The notes below the pieces were generated by a model that saw only the letters and a list, made by a program, of their open reading frames with translations, was not told the origin of the DNA and searched no databases. DNA of 29,636 nt from Ichthyophonus hoferi (Eukaryota; Opisthokonta; Ichthyosporea; Ichthyophonida; Ichthyophonidae). The position numbers and the translations under genes were made by a program. Shown one piece after another: positions 1-10,223 of the stretch (position 1 is its first letter; the number at the start of each line of letters is the position of its first letter). The stretch is from NCBI GenBank assembly GCA_002751075.1, contig NAOQ01000538.1, positions 18,962-48,597 on the forward strand. The letters run 5' to 3'.

Positions 1-49
1 AGCTGTATATTATGATATTATTATACTATTATACTATTATATTATTATA

Positions 50-443
50 GGGGTTTTTGATCCAAATAATAAGTTTCGCGATCAAAATTATAACCTTCCC
101 AATCAAATATATAATCTACCGATCAAAATTATACTTTTCCCAATCAAAACTATATAAAATTATCCCGATCAAAAGGAGCTCATATATATATATACATCAA
201 TCATAAATGTATGTAACTATTTTTTAAGTTATTCTTTTCATTTTAAAGGAAGTTTAATCTCTTGAAAAAATATATTACATATCACAGACAACAAGAAAAA
301 CATTTGAACTAATAGCTTTTCACTACAACAAAAAACATAAATGTTTCCATTTATTTGTTCTCCTTTTGATCGGGAAAAATATAATTTTGATAAGCAGATT
401 ATAATTTTTATTGCGAAACTTGCCATTTGGATAGAAAAACCCC
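50..443. mobile_element. MITE-like palindromic element with long imperfect terminal inverted repeats
   Basis: The left end begins GGGGTTTTT, then ATCCAAATAATAAGTTTCGC. The right end, read on the other strand, begins GGGGTTTTT and continues with ATCCAAATGGCAAGTTTCGC. The similarity runs inward for about 100 bp to a shared CCCGATCAAAAGGAG. The left arm is itself built from a degenerate unit of about 20 bp, ATCAAAATTATA preceded by CCG or CCA, repeated about five times. The centre (about 180-340) is AT-rich and non-coding. No transposase is visible, so this looks like a non-autonomous DNA element or foldback element. It sits in TAT/TTA low-complexity DNA, so the target-site duplication cannot be read. 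The superfamily is not identified. Confidence 0.6.
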
Positions 444-450
444 ATATATT

Positions 451-560
451 GTTATATTATTATATTACTATATTGTTATTATATATTATTATATTTTCAT
501 ATTATTATATTATGATATTATTATACTATTATATTACTATATTATTATGCTAATATACCA
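451..560. repeat. AT-rich low-complexity tract (TAT/TTA type)
   Basis: This is a degenerate trinucleotide run of TTA, TAT and ACTAT units. The same kind of sequence lies at about 4-49, on the other side of the palindromic element, which suggests that the element inserted into one such tract. Open frames here are runs of Tyr, Ile and Leu and are not genes. Confidence 0.7.
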
Positions 561-736
561 TTATACTATAATATACCCTATACATGCTATATATTCCACC
601 ATACTCTCTTACCTCCTAGCGAATTGGCGTGCTGTGGAAACACCTTACGGGCCATGTATGTGTTTGTCTCTTCCATTACTATGCTCATAGACATGCTCTT
701 ATTACTGTAGGATAGGTGGATAGAATGGTAGGGTAG

Positions 737-904
737 TATGTTATTATAGTAGGTTGATAGTATAGTATATGGGTAAGTTAGGATAATAGGATGGTGGTAT
801 AGGAGGATAATATGTTATTATAGTAGGTTGATAGTATAGTATATGGGTAAGTTAGGATAATAGGATGGTGGTATAGGAGGATAATATGTTATTATAGTAG
901 GTTG
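737..904. repeat. Tandem repeat, 74-bp unit, 2.3 copies
   Basis: Two copies of a 74-bp unit, 737-810 and 811-884, look identical. A third copy keeps only the first 20 bp (885-904). The unit starts TATGTTATTATAGTAGGTTG. The surrounding DNA, about 690-1150, is related low-complexity sequence rich in GATAATAGG-type words. A 136-codon minus-strand open frame across it is low-complexity and not a gene. Confidence 0.9.
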
Positions 905-1229
905 GTTTGATAATAGGACACTGGGGTAATAGATTATTAGTATAATAAAATGATAATAGATTAGATTAGTACCTTGGTATAGTATGATCATAGCATAGTA
1001 GAATGGTGTTATGATATGAAAATAGGATAATAGGATGATAATAATATAAATGTATAGTAGTACGATGGCAAGGTGAGATGATAGTATAATAGTGCAATAG
1101 TTTAATTCTATGATATCGTGATAGTATACTAATATAATAGTAGATAGCATGCTATTATGTATAGTGATGTGCATATGTCTACACCGGCATATAAATGGTT
1201 GTATATATAAGCATATAGGGGTATTCATT

Positions 1230-1792
1230 CATACTTTGCTGTAAATACATATGCATACCTACATATCAACAATACATATATATATATATGCAAGCTGGTA
1301 CCCTAATTACATAGCTCTACGACATTCCCATCCACGAATCACATCACATTCTTCATGGAATATTAATTCCCATATCTAGAAATCTCAAAATAGACAAAAC
1401 AATAATAATAATACACACACCAACATTATAAAAATACTAATTAAAGCCATTAATCCGTATTATCCGATCAATTTATATCTATATAAAAATAAAAACCAAA
1501 TAGCAAAATAAGCCCAAAGTATGCATTATCATTGGCTAATAAGCACCAATAGACATGTCTTTAAGGCGAGAGAGTAGATTAATCTTAAATTAAAATTAAG
1601 AGGATTGAGTACAGCAGATGGTATTACATTGCTTTTGAAGGTTTGTGATTGGTCCCACCTCTCTCTCTCTCCCTATTTCCCTTTCTTTCTTTATCTCTCT
1701 CTCCCTGTGTGTTTCGGTAAATGCAATAGCATAACATACATGTAATAACATATAAAATACATATACACATATATATAAAGTATTTTAAGCAC
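1230..1792. other. Intergenic, no gene seen
   Basis: AT-rich DNA with short CT-rich and AT microsatellite runs (about 1660-1705 and 1770-1778). It lies just past the 3' end of the minus-strand thioesterase gene. No AATAAA on the minus strand stands out close to that stop codon. Confidence 0.5.
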
Positions 1793-4700
1793 CTACAATG
1801 GTTGGTGCACATCTATAGTGGCCGATTGTAAAGCTAATGGAGGGAATATATAGGTCTCCTTATCTCTTAACCGCCTCTCTCGTCTAAAACCCGCCTCTAC
1901 ATATCGCCTTTGTTGGTCTGGTGACATTGGTTTAACCTGCGTTGTCATGCCAATTCATAGTAAGGATACGTATAATGGATTGTAGACCAATAGGATAGAT
2001 TATTTGCGTTCTACCCCCAAATAACTAAGCTTAGTAAAATGCAATGAGAGTGCCAATAATTGATTCTTGCTTTTACTGTGCAATTATCTAGGCGCAGTTT
2101 AAAGGAGAAGTACAATTATTGGATGTTTATTCATTGCTCTGTATTAGTACTTGCACGTATATAATGGCATATAATTAAATTGGTATTATAACCCCTACTC
2201 GTGGGTTTGTATTGTTCTTAGTATGTAGGTATGTATTTATGCACGTATTTATGTATGTATGTATATATAGACAAAGGTATGTATTTTTATTACTGTTAAT
2301 ATATATATATTATATACATATATGCATAACATAACATAACGTCATATAACAGCCTATCACTCCAAAACCAACCTGCCTGACTGGTATTCCTTTGCCATTC
2401 TCCCCCAAGGCTACAAAGGTAAGATAAGCTGAGCAGCAATATCTCTTTTTCCCCGTGTGTAGGGTCTCTGCTTCTACCCTAACGCCTACCTCCATGCTAG
2501 TACGGAAGGTCCGGTTTACCATGACTGCGCGAATATAGTAATAATGAATAGTGTGTGTATAGTTAAGGGTCCGCGAGAGGGAGAAAGAGGGTGGGAGAGA
2601 GTGGGATGATGATGTTTATGACGATTAATATAGTGATTTGTATAGTTAGCGTTTTTAATCACCTGTTTGGTCTATTTTGATTGGTCTAGGTTTTAATAGG
2701 TTGGACAGTATAAAAGATTTAGAGTCGAGGGCTAAGATGATTGGCTACCAAACAGATCTAAATTATATACTAATTATCTATTGGTTGTCTAATAATAGCC
2801 AATATGTCGTTTATTGACGTCTAAAACCACATTTTTCTGATATCAAAACTAATGAAAACTATAAACTAAAATCAGTTAGGGAGAGAAAGGTACTATTATC
2901 AGTAATAATTAGATAATGTGTGCCTACAGTGGGATGAGAGTGGTGGAGGACAACCAAGAAAGACTTTGTGACCACCTATTATAATAACTTGCTCCAATCA
3001 ACAAACGGATTTATAATATCTGTTGTAAGCTCTACCACTACAATCAAACTACGTCTACCAATAGTATGCACTTTCCTATATCTCTAACATACCACTAAAA
3101 AGCAATGCGCATAGTGGTTGCTAACGTAACATGGGAATAACTAATAATAACTTGTTCTTTCAATCACATAAACCAATCTGATACGACTATTTATGTTATT
3201 GTTCGATATTAGCCAATAAGCACACTTTAATCATAACTTTAACTTTCTCCCGCCTTAAAAACCCCATCGACAACCAAAATATTGCATGTATTAGATGTCA
3301 TAGCAACTCATACATACCAGCAGGTTTAATACATCATTCAGAACTTACCTGATATAATTAAAATATCGCCAGGATGGCAAGGCTCTAATATGTGAACAGC
3401 ATCTACAGAGGCAGTAACGCAACTGAATAATAGTGTACTTAGTATTGAGTTTAATACCTCTGAATATATAAATATGCATTGCCAGACACTGCCTACGTGT
3501 GATAACAAAGGTGTCCTATTGGTTTGATTGTAATTCTTGCAGCCAATCAACTTGATTGTCCTCATCTACACAAATGATTACTTCATATGTATTAAGATTA
3601 TTGGATACCTATAATTATTTATGTGTTTTAAAGATTAACTAGAGATTGAATATGATATATCATGTATGTACAGCGCGTGGCTCTCTCTCTCTCTATGTAT
3701 GTGTGTAGGTGGTTATGTATCTACGTGTACATTCATTGCTATAATACATATCTGGCTGTCTCCATAGGGGAATTATGGTTATAGCTGCTGTTTTATCTGT
3801 ATCTATGATAATATATACATACGTATGTGTAATGGAAAGGAACGCAAAGACAAAGTCATGTTACTGATATATGGAGAATACAATGTACTAGATATATGCA
3901 ACCATGACAACCAAATACTGTGTCTCTCTAGGGAAATACACCAAAATATATATGACTTTCAGCCAGTAAACGACAGTTAAATTTATATTTATCCAGTAAA
4001 CAGAAGTAGAATGATAAACTCTTCATGAAATGTTTTATTTAAACATTTAAACTCAAAAAAAGAGAGAGGTGGGTGGAATGCCTACTCAGTGCGGGCCACC
4101 CTACTGGATGCCATACCTGCTGCCACATCAATCCAACTGAGAACATGCTCACCGCTACATATGCCAAGTTCATTGGTGTGTTGTGGGCCAATAAGGACTG
4201 TATTAACCTAGAATAAAGTGGATACAGGTAATTGGTATGTACCAATAGAGAGTGGGGAAGGAGGAAAGAATAAGGATGCGATGAATGTTAATAAGGGAGA
4301 AAAGGTAATGGAAAGATCAGTAAAAGGAGAAAGGTAAAAGAAAAATAATAAGAGAAAGAGAAAGATCCTAAAAACAATTAAATGAAAAAAAAGAGAGAAA
4401 AGCCAATAAGAATGGTAATATTTTTTATCTATTTTGTTCATGCAATCCCACTTTGTATTATTTTCATCTATAATTCTGTTTATAGGTCAACATCTATATA
4501 TTTATGCCTGCCATTGTTGCGCTATACGTCTTTTCTCAATCGTTTTAATGAACCGTTATAGTCACACACACCCCAATATTCACTGGGGTGATAGCAACAG
4601 TTATATATAGTTATTTACTCGGATTTTCCTGTTTTTATACAACTATATATGCCGGCAATTTTATATGCATGTTTTTGGTTGGCGCTAAGGGTTTCCTCCA

Positions 4701-5019
4701 TGTATTTTACTGTGAGCATATATATGCGTTATTCCTTGTACCTGCCTCCTTATTTGACTACTGACTATTCAGAGGTATAATACTATAATACAAGCATGTT
4801 GCGCAGCGTATGATAATTATAGATATTAAAGTAGTTGTAGAAAAGAAAAGTGTAAAATATTTAATGCTATGAAGCAATAAAGATAGTTGGTTAAGTGAAA
4901 GAATTCACCAGCCGGGTAGTCGACACTTCCAAGGGTGGCTCTGATTTTCCTTTCCCTTCGGTTGTGTGGCAGACAGGGTTTGCATCAATTTGGTTCGTAT
5001 CAATAACAGGAGGCATCAT
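1793..5019 (-). CDS. Acyl-CoA thioesterase, single hotdog domain (six exons)
   Basis: Minus-strand join, 5' to 3': 5019-4909, 4207-4117, 3488-3458, 3422-3349, 2524-2373, 1936-1793. This gives 603 nt and 200 residues plus stop. All junctions are GT-AG and in phase. The product should hydrolyse acyl-CoA to fatty acid and CoA. Family marks in order are PQHTNELG (residues 45-52), SGEHVLSWID (55-64), CVTASVD (79-85), PGDILII (95-101), VNRTFRTSMEVGVRVEAE (105-122) and SAYLTFVALGENGK (134-147). A basic Arg-rich C-terminal tail follows (RRERRLRDKE). In the family the Asn of HTN and the Asp of WID are the usual active-site residues, and both are present. It resembles one hotdog unit of ACOT11/ACOT12, without a second hotdog or START domain. 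The start is the first of two adjacent ATGs, with an in-frame stop just upstream. The 31-nt third exon is the least certain, but it restores exactly the family spacing between WID and CVTAS. No targeting signal is obvious. Confidence 0.85.
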
Positions 5020-6776
5020 GCTATAATAGTTTTTTATCTAAGAAAATAAAGCTAGTTAGTTAGAGCTTTGGTGTATGTGAAGCCTTTCTACAGCAGTGTT
5101 GTAGTTTTGGTTATAAAGAATATGTTGGAAAGTTCATTGTATGCTCCGTTTTTTGTTTCTACACAACGAAATTCATAGTTATGGTTATGCTATCAAATAT
5201 ATAAAACAAAATTCCCTTAACAATGTTCTTATAAACGTTCAAGTAAATACAAAGTATTATACGTATAAACTCCATCAAAACCAGTATGACCTATTATTAT
5301 TATTATTGTATGAATCGAAAGAAAATTGTCGAAATTGAAGCGACTGGGTATGAACACATTCCAGAGATTGATTAATTATAACCAATCACCTGGAAAACTA
5401 TAAAATAAAACAGCAGCCTATGGACATTGCAATTGATGATGAACTATGTGAGCCAAGCTATATATATATATATATAGTTGAGCAGGGTTATTTTAATAAT
5501 CCTAATAATCCCGATGTTTCCCGAAAGGATAACCGATATATATTGACGGACTGTCCAATAGCTGTATATGGCATCTGCATAATAATATATAATATATGTA
5601 GTAAGATATTCTTTGAAAGTAATATGTCTTTAGAAAAAATTGAAAATAATTATTGGCTGTAGTTGCTTAGATAGAAGATTATTGACAAGTCACTGGTAGT
5701 CAAGTAAAAGCCTAAAACAGGTTTTGGTATGCAAGGCATGGGTACAATTCGTAAGAAATGGTTTAACGCATTAATTCAAAAAACTGAGGATTGTAAATAA
5801 ATTGAAAATGAAACACCAAATAAAAACATTAAAGAAAGAAATGAATATGCTTGGCATTTTAGCTGCTCCATAAAAACATGCTCGTGGCTATGTCCTATCT
5901 CTGGCTCTTCAGTCGAATTGTGACTCAGACATGCACTGGCATTTGGATTATGGCATATTTGGTGCGAACAAAATGGGAGTAAACAAAAATACAATTATTT
6001 CGTTGCAATAAGTGATTCATTAGCTGATCTCTAATATGAATTATATACGTCTATATAAACTTTCTACTTTTGTTCATTTTTCATTTACAAGGTAGCTACC
6101 TCAGTTAGATAACCATCTGTTATTTTATGCACTCGGTTCATTGAACTAGTTATACGATGTGTGGTGAGGATTGGACCAATTCAATTTCTTCCCTTTCCTC
6201 GTGTGTAAATGTTGTTTTATTGATAAATTACACAGGAAATTTGTTCTATTGGATTCTGTATAGAAAAATACACGACCCATTCTTTCTATCCGCCATAATA
6301 GTATGTCGATTTTTATTATAGGATAACCAATAGTCATGTCACAGATCTATAGAAGTTAGATGGATTGCTAACATGTCTTATATATATATTTTTACTAACA
6401 TACTCCAATGCTTTAATAATAGGAAAGTTTTATCTTAATGGCATTCTGTATTCCCATGTTGTTTCTTTTTAACATGTCGCATGGCTACAGAATCTCAGAC
6501 CAAGATAGCCCAATAGAATAACTATATTTTTGCGTTGTCAGCTTGTAATAAGGCAGGAAGCCAATTGGATAGAATGACTTTTCACTCACCTATTAAAAGC
6601 ATGTGCCAGTAATAGACAATTAAACATGTTTATACTATTATGGAAATTATAACTTTATTCCTAATTTGAAATTTATTTTAAAATAATTGCTTTAAAACGC
6701 CATAATTCTGTGTTTCCGTAATTTTTAATTGGAATATTTGCACTCACTCCCTATATTGACGTAAAAGTATTATTAA
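5020..6776. other. Intergenic, no convincing gene
   Basis: AT-rich DNA between the thioesterase start and the metallothionein-like gene. Two plus-strand open frames (5141-5338 and 5420-5662) are AT-rich and run through TA repeats. The second begins MDIAIDDELCEPS after a TATAAAATA sequence, but I see no donor or homology. A minus-strand patch at about 5860-5980 is open and of higher complexity, but it has no ATG and no clear splice sites. Confidence 0.4.
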
Positions 6777-6865
6777 CCAATAATATAAAAATAAAATCTT
6801 GCCAACTTTTAGTAACCAATAGATATCTTTTACTCATTTTGGTATTTTTCGAGTAAGTATTTAAG
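6777..6865 (+). promoter_or_regulatory. Putative CCAAT/TATA promoter of the metallothionein-like gene
   Basis: CCAAT occurs at 6777-6781 and 6816-6820. A TATA-like TATTTAAG lies at 6858-6865, about 43 nt upstream of the ATG at 6908. This is a classic promoter layout. CCAAT is very common in this window, however, so its presence alone is weak evidence. Confidence 0.4.
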
Positions 6866-6907
6866 ACATCTACTAGGGATGTTGTTGCATTCAAAATAGA
6901 ATTAAAG

Positions 6908-7189
6908 ATGGCGTCTTGCTGTGACAATAAGGAGAAGTGCTGCGCTCCCGGAGCTGCTTGCTGCGCTGAGAAGAGGGCCTGCTGCGTTGATAAGTCATGC
7001 TGCACAGGAAAGAAGTGTTGTGAAGAGAAGGAGAAGTGCTGCGCTCCCGGAGCTGCTTGCTGCGCTGAGAAGAGGGCCTGCTGCGTCGATAAGTCATGCT
7101 GCTCCGAGAAGAAGGAATGCTGTGAAGAGAAGAAGGGCTGCTGCGGAGAGAAGAAGTCATGCTGCGGAGAGAAGAAGTCATGCTGTTAA
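6908..7189 (+). CDS. Metallothionein-like protein with all cysteines in CC pairs
   Basis: A 93-residue intronless ORF. It has 28 cysteines (30%), every one part of a CC dipeptide, giving 14 pairs. Most pairs are separated by five residues and three by four, which gives a near-heptad rhythm. The spacers are charged and small (NKEK, APGAA, AEKRA, VDKS, SEKKE, GEKKS). There is no His, Trp, Tyr or Phe, which is typical of metal-thiolate proteins. Two 33-residue units (starting near residues 8 and 41) are almost identical, and the C-terminus has a CCGEKKS repeat. By composition it should bind soft metals such as Cu, Zn or Cd in the cytosol, but no named metallothionein family is matched. The ATG at 6908 is the only sensible start. 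A TATA-like box lies upstream and AATAAA lies 71 nt after the stop. It could also be another Cys-rich structural protein. Confidence 0.85.
   Translation: MASCCDNKEKCCAPGAACCAEKRACCVDKSCCTGKKCCEEKEKCCAPGAACCAEKRACCVDKSCCSEKKECCEEKKGCCGEKKSCCGEKKSCC
6929..7102 (+). repeat. 99-bp tandem duplication inside the metallothionein-like gene
   Basis: The segment 6929-7003 recurs at 7028-7102, exactly 99 bp (33 codons) further on. I see one silent T/C difference over about 75 bp. A 21-bp unit encoding CCGEKKS is repeated at 7139-7159 and 7160-7180. Near-identity at silent sites points to recent duplication or gene conversion. Confidence 0.85.
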
Positions 7190-7259
7190 ACGATTATGAT
7201 GGGAATATCGCTGATTTGAAGTGGAGTTTGATAATTCCAACCCAGATATATCAGATATT

Positions 7260-7265
7260 AATAAA
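7260..7265 (+). terminator. Poly(A) signal AATAAA of the metallothionein-like gene
   Basis: A canonical AATAAA hexamer 71 nt after the TAA stop, within an AT-rich 3' UTR. Confidence 0.55.
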
Positions 7266-8973
7266 TAGTTGGGCTTGCACCTAATGTGCCAATGGGCAAC
7301 GTAGCTGTTAAGTGAGTGCATACATTATGTAATTGACAATGCGGTTATGTATATAGATTGCAGTATGCGGTTTATTTTATCATTAAGTCAAGTGTTATTT
7401 TAAGAAGACCAGCATTATAATATGTAAGTTTTTTTTGGTTTTTTTTGTGCTATATTATTAACTAGCAATTACAGTAGATGTTGATGTATTTTTTAAAACA
7501 AATTTTGAAAAAAAAAATCTGATATTTCACAATTTCTATAATCTCGTCCAACTACATGATTTTAAAATAATTTTCTCAAATGCAATAACCTTGTGGGGTT
7601 GTAATTTCTAGTGTAATTGCTGAAATAACAGCTTCCATATGAACTGGAGATATATAATACGTTTATTTGACGCATGCTGGTGTCTAAAGGATTATGTCGA
7701 TATATGCAACAGAATATCTCGCATATTTTTAAAGCCTAGGCACATATCAGGAATATTGAATGATACATATTGAAACTGGAAATGAGCAGGCCAGGGAGCA
7801 TAGAATAGTGGATTAAAGGCAACATCTATAGCAGAATAAGTGTAATCATAAGTTTGCAATCTTAATTAAGAAGTTGTTAGGTATATCCATGCTATATGTG
7901 TATCATTATGACTATCACTTCCAGTATATAAAACTGTACCCATTAAGATATCAGTCAAAATAGTTTTCTGTCGCTACTCTGACTTTGACCTTGTCAAACC
8001 CGAATTCACAGTACTGACGCTGCTTATATTGTAATACTCTTCTCATACTTATCCCAAATCTGGAGCTAATAAGTATAGTAATACAATACAAGTAATAAAT
8101 TTAATGCAACACTTTATTTATATACATTGGAGGGACTTTCCGTAATGTTTTGTTACAACTCGACATTTTTCTATCCACCCAACTGCTGCAGTGGGATCCT
8201 CACTTTGTAGCTGACGTTTAATTGGTCAACACTTATCTGCTTTCAATGTTACATAATTGTTTAAAATGTTAAATGACCCACTTTGGTAGGTAAACATGGT
8301 TAACAGACCACAGGGACAGGGTCAGATAATTATATCATTTTTTAGTCTTATTATGCGATACAATCTCATTCATAGCAATATAGCAATCCGTCGTAGTTTT
8401 TGTAACTTTTCCGCAGTACTTCGAGGTCGTGAATTGAGTGTTGTATCATATAATATATACATATATATGCTGCAAGCCCGTTTAATCCGAATGAATACGT
8501 AGTTAGGCCTAATTTCTATTTAAGTTATTGAACCTGGCTATATTGATGGTAACCAAAAACTAGCGCTAGCGGTAATACGAATTATAGAAGAAAAGAAAAA
8601 TCAATAATAAAGGACACGCTCACACATACGCGGGGAGGCCGCGGCTCTCATATACGTTCTGGACCAATACAAATATAGGTCACAGGAACACTCCTGTCTC
8701 TACTTGTTATTCCCAACAGATACTTTTATATAGTCTTATTATAAATCATCAAAATTGACGATCCCAAAGCCTATGGACAAGTAGCTAGAACTACTACAGT
8801 TTTCTATAGTCTATTAGGATACATGCGAGATTCTTGTCCGCATGGCCGAGCTTTAGCTATGCTAGGACAAGTCATTATTTTGTTCACTTGCAGAAATAAA
8901 GGTAGAAAGATGTAATAGGAGAAAGGGTTCAATGCAAATAATTACTACGTCTCCAATTTATTTATTTATTTGC
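7266..8973. other. Intergenic, no gene assigned
   Basis: AT-rich with three GC-richer islands. At 7970-8040 both strands carry open frames of about 30-40 codons. At 8170-8222 an acceptor-like CTGCAG is followed by a short plus-strand frame ending WDPHFVADV-stop. At about 8610-8730 a plus-strand frame contains IYVLDQYKYRSQEH. None has an ATG, a recognised family or a consistent partner exon, so I name no gene. These could be small exons of unrecognised genes. Confidence 0.4.
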
Positions 8974-8979
8974 TTTATT
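8974..8979 (-). terminator. Poly(A) signal AATAAA for the minus-strand gene ending at 9041
   Basis: TTTATT on the plus strand reads AATAAA on the minus strand, about 60 nt past the stop codon of the 9041-9255 exon. More TTTATT words lie close by at about 8957-8970. Confidence 0.4.
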
Positions 8980-9040
8980 GTTTTAAATCTTGTCTCACTT
9001 TATTTTAAATTTATAATTGAAAAATGGTTCGGTGATTGAA

Positions 9041-9255
9041 TCAAACCATGCAGGGCGTTGATAATGCCATCGATTCAATGGTCTGATTGACAATCTTGTG
9101 GAGATCGTCAGTATCGCCTGTGATGACCACCTCCTTCTGAATAATGGCTATCTGCAGACCGTTTCCACTCCATAATAAAGGCTTGATAGGTTTATTCTCC
9201 CCAGTGTCTACGGCCGGTGAAGTTCTCTCTGAGTTGTGTTCTGTGTTATAATTGT
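9041..9255 (-). CDS. Last exon of an unrecognised protein (C-terminal 70 residues)
   Basis: This minus-strand exon follows an acceptor-like pyrimidine stretch ending TTTTTCCAG and runs 215 nt to TGA. It completes a split codon with AC, then gives 70 residues. Codon use is mixed and coding-like. Recognisable stretches are TSPAVDTGENKPIKP (an acidic/polar linker) and a compact end, WSGNGLQIAIIQKEVVITGD followed by DDLHKIVNQTIESM. The second half looks like a small alpha/beta fold: two strands and a helix. The open frame continues upstream of the acceptor but offers only a GTG, no ATG, so earlier exons are needed. I could not place them between 9300 and 10220. I do not recognise the family. Confidence 0.55.
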
Positions 9256-10223
9256 CTGGAAAAACATATCTAGAATGTATATGCCTATATGCCACTACTG
9301 TTCTGATTTTTGAAAACGCGTTTGTGTATATTGGCCATAATATTCTGTCAAATTTTTAATTGGCTATTTCTTTGTAACTCATTGTAATCAACACTTTCAT
9401 CGGATTGGAGTATCCAATGATGGGAGAGCATTAAATTGTATTTTAACAATATTATTGGTGTAGGTATAACCAAATATATAAAATATGCTAAAATCGATTG
9501 AACAATAAACCTTAATCCAATAGGAATGGTTATTAGTATCTTATTCTAATCTTTATCTGAACGATTAGATTAATGTGATATTATCGTAATCTAATACAAT
9601 ATTTAAAATTATAGCCAATTAACCTAATTAAGCTACATGTGGACATAGGGATTTCACCAAAACATCAAAAATGTAAGCAAATTTTATGCTTCCACTTTAG
9701 GGGGTAGTTAGGTACATATACAATATACATATATGGCTATATACATATATGTATATGTATATGTAGATGATATATTAGCAGGCTTTACTTTACGACCTAA
9801 GGTATGAAGGAGGTTTGTATACTGGGAACTGGGAAGAGTATTTTTTGATGGAAATGTAAAGAAAGCGGGAGAGATCATATATTGGGATGGGCAAAAATTA
9901 CAAAGTGATGAATGTAAGCTTTACACTATGAGGGTTTGTTTATCCTTATATAGGACAGCATGCAGGGAGAAAATAAGGGTTTATAGATTACCTGTGTAAA
10001 TGTGTAAATACAATGGATTAAGTAAGGGAAACAAACGGAAGACCCCACGATAAAACAAACAAGTAAAGACTGTGTTAAAAAGGGAGACAGATCTGCAGAG
10101 TGTCCTTTCGAACTGGGCATGAATAGATGAAACATGCTGTGTTATTATCCCACATTAAACATACCCATCTAGAAAGGTAGTAACAAATGTTTTATATTAT
10201 ATCCAGTGGCGCCGTGTTTCACC
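9256..10223. other. Region upstream of the DUF2009 gene; undetermined exons
   Basis: It should hold earlier exons of the minus-strand gene that ends at 9041, but none is convincing. Two minus-strand CCAAT-type words lie just right of 9300. A plus-strand frame open for 63 codons (9808-9999), containing GRVFFDGNVKKAGEIIYWDG, has no early ATG and no known family. A minus-strand frame at 9926-10135 is also open but hydrophobic and unsupported. Confidence 0.35.

Noticed and set aside
818-1228. 136-codon minus-strand open frame
   Set aside because: Its composition is Ile, Tyr and Leu runs read from the 74-bp tandem repeat and related low-complexity DNA; there is no family resemblance.
3338-3565. 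Single 75-codon minus-strand ORF read straight through
   Set aside because: Its second half is the real thioesterase exon, but its first half only appears open because a 35-nt intron and an upstream intron are read through.
6891-7199. Two long open frames overlapping the metallothionein-like gene in other frames or strand
   Set aside because: They mirror the repetitive Cys/Lys codons (giving Ser/Arg runs) and are shadows of the gene at 6908-7189.
7970-8040. Short coding-like frames on both strands and a DR1-like AGGTCAAAGTCA word
   Set aside because: Neither strand has a start or a clear splice pair, and a nuclear-receptor site has no meaning without evidence that this organism has such receptors.
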